From Seiridium cupressi (Eukaryota; Ascomycota; Sordariomycetes; Amphisphaeriales; Sporocadaceae), in contig JARVKI010000001.1 in assembly GCA_036674765.1 (NCBI GenBank), forward strand, positions 806,001 through 870,000: a DNA stretch of 64,000 nucleotides, read 5' to 3'. Below the pieces are notes generated by a model. It did not search any database and had not been told where the DNA came from. It saw nothing but the letters and a program-made list of their open reading frames with translations. Numbering within the stretch: the stretch's first letter is position 1; the number at the start of each line of letters is the position of its first letter. The translations under genes were made by a program, and so were the position numbers. Shown here piece by piece: positions 45,259 through 54,800 of this stretch.

Positions 45259-46332
45259 CTATAAAGTCAATGCCTTGACAGCCATAGCCTTAGCACCATC
45301 AAACGTTTTGTTGCCACCAATGAACCCAGCAGCATGTACGAAAACGCCACCAGAAATGCCTGTAATCTCATCCAATGCTGCGTCTCTGGCACCTCTCCAC
45401 GGCTCCGGCAGTGGCTTGCGGCTCTGGAAAGAGTCCTTGGTCACTGGGACAGCCTGTATCCTCCACTTGGCATCCGGTACTGGCTTCTCAGCATATAGTA
45501 CATAGAGCACCTTCTTACCTGTGCCCTCTGCTTCCTCGAGTGTGTACAAATGGTCTTTCCATGGCACGCTTTGGCCCTCGAGCACCATGATCCTGCCCTC
45601 GGGGTCGTAGTCCAGCCTCTTCTGGTAGGCAGTCTGCACAATCTCGCGAGCGGGCAACCAGGCCTTGGTATAGTACTCCAAATCCTTGGAAAACTCCTCG
45701 CCGATACGCTCGCTTGCCGTCACGAAGCGCTCGTCCTCGGCAGCCTGGGCCTCCTTGGGGTCGCTCGGCACGAGATCGTTCCAGTTGGGGTTCAACCGGC
45801 CCACCATGGCACCCAACGTAAATGAGCCTTCGCTGAACTTCTTCTCAAGCCCTGCAGCCTCCAGACCTTTGGGGTCGTACGCAGAAATACCGTTGTCGTG
45901 TGCATCCAGCGCCTCGATGAAGGACTGGTAGAGCTTATTCCAGAGTATGCCAACCTCCTCGCTATCTTCGGGCTTTTGCAGCTGGCGGGCGATGATGCTC
46001 TTTCCGAAGTGCAAGTATACGAGCCCGGCGCTCGAGAGCTTGGTGTCGCGACCGGGAAATGTGGTTGTAAAGGTGCGCTGGTGATGGTCATATCTGTTCT
46101 GGGCAGGGTCGTACTCGCCGCCTACGTCAACGACGGTGTGGCAGTCTTGCAGAAGGGCTGGGTCTCGGGTCCGCACGAGCGACGAGTCGCTATATGTTGG
46201 GAGCAGGCGCAGCATGTACACGGCCAACGCTTCGTCGGCGTGGAAGTGGCCATTGTGTGTGCCGATGGATACGGTGCTGGTCTTCAGGCGTTTGGACGCG
46301 CTTTCGGCCATCTTGGACAAGTTGCGGAGCAT
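45259..46332 (-). CDS. MYG1: MYG1 family exonuclease/phosphoesterase
   Basis: An intronless frame of 357 aa, full length for the UPF0160/MYG1 family. Key motifs are IGTHNGHFHADEALAVYMLR (metal-binding HNGxFHxDE), VVDVGGEYDPAQNRYDHHQ (DHH-type metal site) and, near the end, GISGGVFVHAAGFIGG. Studied members are 3'-5' RNA exonucleases acting in the nucleus and mitochondria. Two in-frame starts are present: MLRNLSK at 46332 and MAESASKRLK seven codons later. The longer form begins with a basic, hydrophobic stretch, the shorter exposes a KRLK-type basic patch. Dual targeting through these starts is an inference. It is divergent from the IEC3 gene. Confidence 0.96.
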   Translation of the reverse strand: MLRNLSKMAESASKRLKTSTVSIGTHNGHFHADEALAVYMLRLLPTYSDSSLVRTRDPALLQDCHTVVDVGGEYDPAQNRYDHHQRTFTTTFPGRDTKLSSAGLVYLHFGKSIIARQLQKPEDSEEVGILWNKLYQSFIEALDAHDNGISAYDPKGLEAAGLEKKFSEGSFTLGAMVGRLNPNWNDLVPSDPKEAQAAEDERFVTASERIGEEFSKDLEYYTKAWLPAREIVQTAYQKRLDYDPEGRIMVLEGQSVPWKDHLYTLEEAEGTGKKVLYVLYAEKPVPDAKWRIQAVPVTKDSFQSRKPLPEPWRGARDAALDEITGISGGVFVHAAGFIGGNKTFDGAKAMAVKALTL

Positions 46333-46944
46333 ACGGCGACCCGTGATTCACGAGAAAGATTCTTGTCTCTAGAACTGCTTGGCTTCTAGACAAGACGGCC
46401 GTATTCTTCAACCTGATGGTGGTAAATAGTGTTTTGCGAGTCAAATGCAGCGGGGCTGATTGGTCCCTGAAATCTTCAATTGCAGCTTGCGGAGCCCAGC
46501 TGAAGGCGTTGCGTTAGTGGGCAACGCCGTGGCTCTGGGGGAGTAGCTGTAACGGCCCTGGGATGTGGCCTGCACCTCCGCGGAGTCGTTCTAGTAAGTG
46601 TCAGGGTGCTCATAACAGCTCAATCTCTAGGGGAAACGCCTTGGAACGCGACGCCAAATGATGCAGCTGGAGGTCCGGCTGGTCAGAAATGAATGGCTTC
46701 AAAAGTGAACGCAGGAAGAGTGCATGCCCAGAAACCCCATTCGCCTTTCTCTTATCGGCCACGGTTGAGCTTACAGGCCATTATCCACATTCCTTTCCTC
46801 TTAACTTTTAGCGGTAGACTGCCCTTGCGCTGAATCTCTCGCCTTCCTTTGCCTTGATTGCTAGCTAGCCTTGTAATCATTTATCGCCTCCCGGCGCTCA
46901 CGCCAATTCCCCCATAACCCGTTCAGCACAACTCCTTCTTCATT
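46333..46944. other. Divergent upstream region MYG1 / IEC3
   Basis: About 600 bases between two divergent starts. C/T-rich stretches lie near 46,785-46,940. No gene is seen. Confidence 0.55.
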
Positions 46945-47930
46945 ATGGACGATCGACACATCAAGGCGGAGCCTGGCCTGCGCGATTGCAGCATCGATGA
47001 TGCGCGTGCGGGCGAGTCAAAACCGACGTATAAGTCCTACAAGAAGAAGTACAGGAAGTTACGCCTTCAGTTCGACCAGAGAGTTCAGGAGAGTGAGGAT
47101 CTGCACAAGATGGAGCAAAAGGCATTGCGCACGGTCAAACGCCTTGCCATCGAGAATGAGTACATATACATCTTGACCCTTGACTTCCACGATCCATTGC
47201 TAACAGTAAATGCAGTCGCTTGATGGAAGTCTTACTAGACATCAATGAGTCGCCCCAAATCCCCCCAGAGAGAAAAATCAACCTCGACGCCGACGGCGAA
47301 GACACAGAAGACGAACAAGAAGCATCACAGAAGCCCACCAAGTCTCTCAGACGACTAGTAAACGAGGTTCCTCACCAGTCCTTTGCTGAGACTGTGGAGC
47401 GATTTCCCGATGTCCTCGAACAACTTCAGCCAGAAGATCCAGACACCTATCCGACTGCATTCCTTACCGCGGCAGACGTCGATAACTACCTCGCCGACGT
47501 CGACATGCGCCTAGGCCTTAGGTCTAAACCCGCTGTTCCAACCGCAGCCACGGACCCAAGGAAATCTGCCACCAACTTCGCACTGCGCAATCCCACGAGT
47601 GTGTACAACTGGCTGCGCAGACATGCGCCGAAAACCTTCCTCCAGGATCTTGAAAAGGACAAGGACAAGGATCGTGAGAAGCACGACGAAGAGGGTGGCG
47701 GTGGCGGCAAACGCAAGAGCGGCGCTGCACGAGGAAACAAGAGGCAGAACGCCGCACACCGGAAAGAGGCTGGTGATTCAATGGACTGGGAGGAGGAGGT
47801 AGCCCATGGCGATCAACCTTTCGGCAGCGTCAGGGGCAAGAGGAAGAGGGACGACGATGGTGGTTACAGACCCAAGGGCGGCTCGAGCCGTCCCACGAAG
47901 AGGAGGGCGCGCAAGTCGGGCGCATCGTAG
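46945..47930 (+). CDS. IEC3: INO80 chromatin-remodelling complex subunit Iec3-like
   Basis: Two exons: 46945-47159 and 47216-47930 (309 aa), with a 56-nt intron (GTACAT..TGCAG). The N-terminal part is a basic coiled coil (KSYKKKYRKLRLQFDQRV, then VKRLAIENDRLMEVLLDI across the junction) matching the Iec3 subunit family first described in fission yeast INO80. The C-terminal half is highly charged, with Gly/Lys/Arg tracts and likely nuclear signals (KRKRDDD, then RPTKRRARK). INO80 slides and edits nucleosomes at promoters and replication forks; this fungal-specific subunit has no catalytic site. Reading through the intron would add a stop after 16 codons, supporting the splice. The SFM1 gene follows on the same strand. 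Confidence 0.9.
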
Positions 47931-48572
47931 TGGCTTGGTGGTTCATTCATCCTGCGCGGACAGTGTAATGGATTCGGTAACAGGCGTACAGCGTTTGGTG
48001 TTTAGACTTGTAGGATGGAGCACTCTGGTCGTAATAGGGTTCTCAAGTAGAGCATATCGACTCTACGGAATAATATTCGCACGGCACTGATCACAATTTG
48101 GTGGCTTATATCTATGAATGACAATGTCGGTATGGATGACGATAATGCTACCGTAGCTGTGGTGATACGGGGCTCGTAGATGAAGCTTCAACTCGGCAGG
48201 TCCACGGGGTGCACTAAAATCCCCGCGGCGATCTCAAAATTCGTGCAAATCCTCAACCCACGATAAAACACCTGCACTCTTCGCCCATAGCATACTCGTG
48301 AGTTTCCAATTCCAATTAATTTAGGGGTATAATACTCATTGATCTAGCTTGCCGTATTGAGACGGGTATACCTGCCATCAGAAGCTAGCACTGCACCAAG
48401 ACGTCACCCAAGCCATAACCCTACCTTGCCCAAAGCAGTATCTACTTAGCACCCTGGTTTCACTTCACTTACACGCTTCCTGGCCCACGAGTAGTGCCAT
48501 CTTTCCATCGGTGTCTTCCCATACCCTTCCATCATTTCCCTTCTGTCAAAATCACAAGACTCCGTCGCGAAG
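47931..48572. other. Intergenic
   Basis: This stretch lies between IEC3 and SFM1, both plus. It holds the IEC3 3' flank and SFM1 promoter; no gene is recognised. Confidence 0.5.
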
Positions 48573-49436
48573 ATGCCTATCCACCACACCTATATAGTAG
48601 AACACCTCGACCCTGAATTGGGTCCTTGGTCGGAGCTCGAGTACTTGGCTATCGCTAGGGAGTCTGCCGAAGCTAAAGCCACCTTCTTGCTCTCGTCTTT
48701 GCCGAAGGATTTCAAGGTTCCCGAGGAGCTGGCCAAGGAGCCCGCCTTCAAGGCCGAGCACAGGGGCGTCGAGGAAATGTACCCCGAGGGCAACGGCAAG
48801 GAGCGTGTATGCCTGCTCGACCCGTCCGCTGAGAAGGATCTGAATCCAGACGACAAGGGAGAATTCGATTGTTTTCTGTTCGGTGGGATCCTAGGTCAGT
48901 AGTGGGGCGCGGCAGATCGTGCTGATGGGCAAATTGCTAATGAACTTGTAGGAGACGATCCTCCTCGTGGTAGGTCGTGAACTTCGAGCAAGCACCATGT
49001 GATAGGTATTGAGGGCTGATGAAAGAACAGATCGCACTTCTGAACTCCGCAAGAAGGGCTTTACAGGCCGCAGACTGGGACCTGTCCAAATGACGACAGA
49101 TACGGCTGTCCGAGTTACGCGTATGGTTATCGAGGAGCAGTGTAAGTTTTGGAGGCTGCAAGTTCTATAACAAGCCATTTCTGATGATCCATAGATACTC
49201 TCAGCAAAATCCCCTATCTCGACCATCCGGATCTGAAGTTCAGTGAGCATGAGAGCACGCAAATGCCATTCCGCTACGTCAAGGACAAAGATGGGAAGCC
49301 GATTATGCCTGAGGTATGCTCCTGCTCCCCATCCCAAGGCTCATCTCTAGCAGATATCAGACCTGCTAACCATCCGCAGGGCATGGTGGATCTGATCAAG
49401 AAGGATGCGGATAAGAGCATCGATGATTTATTTTAA
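48573..49436 (+). CDS. SFM1: SPOUT-fold protein arginine methyltransferase Sfm1
   Basis: Five exons: 48573-48894, 48952-48969, 49031-49141, 49195-49313 and 49380-49436 (208 aa). The start (HHTYIVEHLDPELGPWSELEY) and the core (VCLLDPSAEKDL, FLFGGILGDDPPRDRTSEL, RRLGPVQMTTDTAVRVT) match the yeast SPOUT methyltransferase Sfm1, which methylates an arginine of ribosomal protein uS3 (Rps3). GGILG and the following loop form the knotted SAM-binding site. The C-terminus (MPFRYVKDKDGKPIMPEG, then MVDLIKKDADKSIDDLF) is also conserved. The second exon is an 18-nt micro-exon encoding the DDPPR part of the SAM loop; skipping it would keep the frame but delete the conserved loop. Introns are 53-66 nt. Confidence 0.95.
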
Positions 49437-50000
49437 GCAAGATCATGGCGTAGTTGGTGGTTTCGGGCATTGCTATAACGTCGTCAAAGGCATGGTCATC
49501 GTGCCAGGTAGCTCACAAAGAACCGACGACACCTAAATTGACATGTGGATCCTTCCAAAACACTACGTGTTTTCGCAAGGCCATGTTTAGTTGATGGCTC
49601 AATGTTGTCCTCGAAGCCATTGTCCACGGCTGTTTTGCACCACCCCACGCTTTCACAGCTCGATGTATTAATCGTTAATCAAGTCGCTGTAGCAAAGCGA
49701 TTAGAGGTAGTCTTACGATTTAATAACAACTAAACCAGGAGTAAATAATCGGCATTGTCTTTGTTCAGCTTCCGGCCCGCCTGCAACTAAATGCGTAAAG
49801 TCACATTCCAGTGGATGGCCTGCAAGCAGTGGCTTTGTATAACTGGCCGTTACATCGCTAGATATAGACATTGTATTAAGCGGGTGTATCGGCCATTAGT
49901 TTCGTCCTACACATGTCGGTAATATCATTGATCTCTCAATACAGCAGGCCGGGTTGCATATTGGCCGTTGCCAACAAATTACTTGTTTCCGCTGTCAGCA
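49437..50000. other. Intergenic
   Basis: This stretch lies between SFM1 and the pseudokinase gene (both plus). No gene is recognised. Confidence 0.5.
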
Positions 50001-51827
50001 ATGCCACCTAGTCTGCACTCAAGGGACTCAAGAGCTAGTTCTACCGAACACAAAAGCTCGAAGATTCCCGTCTTTGATAGCTCTACCTACAAATTTGTGC
50101 AGCCTGCGCAGAATGGCACAGACCCCGAAACCAAAGCCAGCCAAAGCAAAGCCAAGGGAAAGGAGGTCCTCAGATCCAACTATAAGCCACTTGCCGGTGG
50201 AGATGATGCACCGGATGTGGAAGATGTGGAGGAATATAGGCCCGGAGGCTTCTACCCCTTGGACATTGGCGATGAGCTCCTAGGCACCTTCGAAATCGTC
50301 CACAAACTAGGGCATGGACGTCATGCTTCTGTCTGGCTTGGCTGGCACTTCATCAAGCAGGAATGGAAAGCGATTAAGATTTTCAAGGCCCGCTGTTCAG
50401 ACAGCGTCATGGATGTGTACAAAAAATTAGAGGACAGTACAGCCAAATTGGGGGAGGATGACGCCACATATGTTCAGCTTCCCGAGGAGTTATCATGGAT
50501 CGAAAGTGCAAACGGTCGTCATCTGTGCTTTACCCTGCCTCTACTTGGTCCACGCATCACTCATCATGATCGAGCATCGTTCGTTTTTCGCAAAACACTA
50601 CTTCTCCAGGCAGCTGAGGCTTTGCGCTTCCTTCACGGCCGGGTCCACGTCCATGGCGGCGTGCGACCTGACAACATTCTGATGCGGCTCGAGCGCACTA
50701 ACGGCATCAACAGAGAAGATATGGTAGCCAAACTTGGCACCGTGTCGACGTATAGAGTCGAACCCCAGGAACCCGGAGACGAGTTCGCCAAATCACACGC
50801 TCCGGAATTCCTCGTCGCTCTAACAACACAACTTGGCCATCTCAAGCAGAAAGACGAAGTGGCAGTGGTCAATGCTGGGGTTGCTCTAAGCATCAATGAT
50901 AAGCTCAGTCGAGGCGCTTCCTCCATAGTGCGATACACTGCCCCGGAAGTCTACTCCGGAGGTGATGTAACGACAAGAAGTGACGTGTGGTCTTTTGTAC
51001 TCACAATCCTGAGGTTATATTTCAGAGACTCTGACTTGTTCGCCAAGTTGCCCGATAGCAATCCAATGCGAGGCAAATCCTACAGAGATGAGCTGTTATA
51101 CCTCACCGATTCATTGCCAGAAACGTCCGAAAGTGCACCAGCTTCCATGATAGATGGCCGGAAGCCGCTGGATCTTCATCAACAGATTCAGAGGAAACTA
51201 AGAGCAATGAGCAAGTCGTCTGATGGAGTCAAAATCAGCATCCCTGAAGTTGACCTTGACTTGTTGGCCGATCTTCTGGTCAAAACGCTTTTCTGTGACA
51301 CGGACCGTCGACCTAGCATCAAAGATGTGATCAAGCATGGCTTCTTCACGCCCCCGGGAGCTCCAAATAGCACTGACGCTATTTCAACCGACAAAGAGCA
51401 AGGAAAGAACACAGTAGCCACAGAAGTAGCAAAGCCATCAGACAACTCTTCTAGGCTACAAGCTCTCGGGACGCCCACAGGAGACCAAGGGTCATTAGAC
51501 AATCCACCAATACTATCGTCGAGCACCATTCCGCCGAAAACAGGAAATCTGATCTTCCTCGGTTTCACAGCTGCGACAGCAGTCTGGATCGTGGTGTTCG
51601 CCATTTTCCTACTTACAGCAAGGACATCGGCTCCGGGTTCAGCGGACCAGAGCCCCTGCGCGCCGGGTTTTGTGTATGCGCAGACACGCAAGCTCTCGGC
51701 GCAGACAACCTTCTTCGAAGGCATAATGGCGTTTCCGGAGCACGCCGAGACCCTGGAGGATGGAACGGCGTGTCCTGTATTCGAGGACTTGAGGATAGAG
51801 AGTGAAGTGAAAGCCGTCACAGAGTGA
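50001..51827 (+). CDS. Predicted membrane-anchored SRPK-like pseudokinase
   Basis: An intronless frame of 608 aa from the first ATG (50001). A kinase fold begins at about residue 80 (YRPGGFYPLDIGDEL, the opening used by SRPK-type kinases). The glycine loop LGHGRHASVWLG (103-114), the VAIK-type Lys126 and the APE motif (314-316) are kept. Two catalytic sites are lost: HGGVRPDN at 218-225 has Gly220 instead of the HRD-loop Asp, and NAG at 291-293 replaces DFG, so the Mg-binding Asp is Asn. A hydrophobic segment (about 517-540) near the C-terminus predicts a single membrane span, followed by a 68-residue Cys-containing tail. Catalysis is unlikely; a scaffold or sensor role is inferred. Confidence 0.85.
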   Translation: MPPSLHSRDSRASSTEHKSSKIPVFDSSTYKFVQPAQNGTDPETKASQSKAKGKEVLRSNYKPLAGGDDAPDVEDVEEYRPGGFYPLDIGDELLGTFEIVHKLGHGRHASVWLGWHFIKQEWKAIKIFKARCSDSVMDVYKKLEDSTAKLGEDDATYVQLPEELSWIESANGRHLCFTLPLLGPRITHHDRASFVFRKTLLLQAAEALRFLHGRVHVHGGVRPDNILMRLERTNGINREDMVAKLGTVSTYRVEPQEPGDEFAKSHAPEFLVALTTQLGHLKQKDEVAVVNAGVALSINDKLSRGASSIVRYTAPEVYSGGDVTTRSDVWSFVLTILRLYFRDSDLFAKLPDSNPMRGKSYRDELLYLTDSLPETSESAPASMIDGRKPLDLHQQIQRKLRAMSKSSDGVKISIPEVDLDLLADLLVKTLFCDTDRRPSIKDVIKHGFFTPPGAPNSTDAISTDKEQGKNTVATEVAKPSDNSSRLQALGTPTGDQGSLDNPPILSSSTIPPKTGNLIFLGFTAATAVWIVVFAIFLLTARTSAPGSADQSPCAPGFVYAQTRKLSAQTTFFEGIMAFPEHAETLEDGTACPVFEDLRIESEVKAVTE

Positions 51828-54800
51828 ACCAGGCGCTGTATTACATAAATCGGCAGCCTGGGGCAGTAATTGTGGGACAATGTCTTGAATGTGTCGGATG
51901 TTTTGTCGTCGCCTAGTTTGCCTTTCGTCGCACACACCTGTCTGTGCTGTCAGATTACATGTGGCATATTGATAATCGTGATTGAGAGAACCCGTTAGAT
52001 AAGAGCGTATATCGTTCATGTTGATACAATCCAAATTTATTCAAACGGGGACTAGATGTCAGCCACACTGCGTGAAATATCCCCGCCCCTAGAATCAGTG
52101 GTCATCCTCCTGTTCATAGGCGATATGCTCATTGGGTGTTTCGAAATTTCCAAATATACGTGGTTACGGTGGACTTGATATAGCCCAGTCTGCTATTCTA
52201 GACCTGTCTACACCGCAAAAGAATCACTCAATCCAACACCAAACAAGTGCTCTTAATCGAATTCTTAGCACTGCGGCTGCATAGGCCATGCTTGTCCCAA
52301 GATACTCTTACTCGTCGTAACAGTGAAGTGCAAGGTTCCATATACTGCTCAACAGCGGGATTGTATTATTGAAAACACTTTCCTAGAAAGTGCTGTAATA
52401 CTTCCTCGGAAGTTGATGAACGAAGACAAGCAGTGCTCTCTTCACATATTAACTTCAAAACTAAGCAGAGGTGCTAAAACATCATGCAAGATTATCGTCA
52501 ACTCGAAACAGCGGGTAGTTATGATGACAAAGAGAGCAATTTGTTTACCTCGCAGGTGTTTGCTAAGTCATGAGCAGTCGTTCTGCAGACGTTTTGCACT
52601 ATTTTTTTTTTCGCAAGCCCAGGACTGTAATCTAATATCGTAAGCTTTTAATTCCGTGCTGCAGACGTTCCTCGACATCTTGAACGACAACCCCTGCCTA
52701 AATAGTCCATCTCGCAACCTTTTAGAATTATCCACGCTTACCCTTGGTATGGCTCTAATGGGCTTTGGTTCTCATCTATACAATGCAAGCATAGCTAGGC
52801 TATATGCATACCCTGCTACCAGGCGGGTATGCCGAATTCCCCAGAATGGAAAGGTTCGTTAGCAGCAAACCCTTGATTTGTGTCGAATGAGAAGGACAGA
52901 TGTGCGTCGGACCGGAGTACATGGTCATCTGGTGTGTAACACATTGTTTTAGACGTAAGTTCAAATCGACCCATCCATCACAGGAGTCTGGGCCTAAAGG
53001 TCAATTGACAATATAGCAATAACGTTCTTTATGTTCAAAAGACTTGAGCCAAGTGCCGCCTCTTGCTTTGCTAAATGAACGTCGTTTCGCGGAGCAGCCA
53101 CGTTCTTGAGATCGCAATCGGGCTAGCTTCCCAGCTGTGATGGCACAAGTCAAGGCCGCCACACTTTATCGCATATTGGTACCGGCCACCAGATCATGAT
53201 GATTATTCTGAGCTTAGCATGCTATGACTCATTGGCTAGGCAGTGACTTGTGCGAGACGCAAACTATGGCCAGAATGGCCATCACAATGCATGGACTACG
53301 ATGTTGCGTGTGGCTCTAATGTGGCGCTGGCCAATAATCCTTCATCAGTGGAGGGCAGACCTTCCAAGTTGGGCGTGCACTCGCCACGTCAGCGGCACTG
53401 AGTCTTGTGAACTGAGTACACATCAGAAGGACCAAGGAAAATCAGGTTTGGCTGACAAAATAGCGCATTATGTCCCGTCCATCGGTCTCGAGGTGCTGCC
53501 GCATACCATCACTGCAGCGATATGCTGTGATACTGCGGACCCCCGCACTAACATCTCACACCGGACAGCTGGGTTTTTGGGGGGGGGGGGGTTACGGATC
53601 GACGGCTGCCGTCCAAGTCCCAACCCATCAATTTCCTCGGCCTGACTTGACCGGTTGGGAAGAAGATGGTGGGACAGATATTGGGAGGGTTACCAGTAGA
53701 ATGTTCTCCCCACACTCCTTCACGTGGGCGCCAGCCTATGGACATCGCGGGTTCCTGCGCAGATGACCGACCGGCCAGCCCCAAAGGGGAGCTCTGACAC
53801 ACATCCCAAGTCCTTCTTTCGTACTTTGGGAGGCACTGTCCTTTAGCAAACGGAGGAGACCGTTCCCGCAGACGGCCCGCCCTTTATGTCAGAAGTCTGC
53901 AGGGAGTAATTCACGAAACGGCGTGTGCTGTATTCTTAACTTGAGACGAGCGCGACCTTGGCAGACGAAGTCAAGCTGGAAAGCAGAGACGTGAGGGTAA
54001 CGTGGAACAGCATATCGGGTGCTCCCGCTGTCTCCCTGTGAACTGGATCTCGGCTCCAGATTGCCGCAGACGGAAACATACCCCCATGCGCCGTCACCTG
54101 TCAAAATGCGAAAAAGGACAGACCCTTAAGCAAGCAAGTAGTCAGTGGATGGAATTCCGTACGCACGACGGCAAGAGTGTGCGAAACGAGAGGCTTGCTT
54201 TTCAAGGGTATCCACTGCGCGTATATCCCTTTCAGATAGCAGTAAGACCATGTGCCAGAGATTCCAAGGCACAGCATTGCCGGTCTGCGGATATGCTCAG
54301 TTAGGCAGAAGAGTTGTGCATCTCAAGCAACATAGCTGAAGCGATAAATGTCGCGTTGCGTGGGAGCGTGCCACGTTGCCAACGTGCCCAGCCCGCTGAG
54401 AGGACGACGGGGAGCGAACACTGCAATAGGCTGTCACAAGGCTGAGCAGGATGCATTCCTATCTTCATCTGACTGAAAACTGGCAGTGCTTTGTCTATTT
54501 TCATAAAGCTGCATGCGCATCTCGGAGTTGGCTCGTTTTGGGAACGTAACTAAGTCGATTGTGCCCTGGTCTCATTTGGAATTCTCTGGAAGCGGCCATT
54601 TGCTTTTTCTCGGCTTTTCTGGGAACGGACTTTTGCGTGATTCCAACGATCTGTCCGATCCGCCGGGTACAAATTGTCTCACTACCTAGTCAGCACGAAG
54701 CCGCCAGGGTTAGACTTCCCACAAGAACAATAGAAATCGGCAGGGCCTGGGCCCCAGGTTCGGATCAAGACTCCCTAGAAGCAGGTACAACGGCTCTAGT

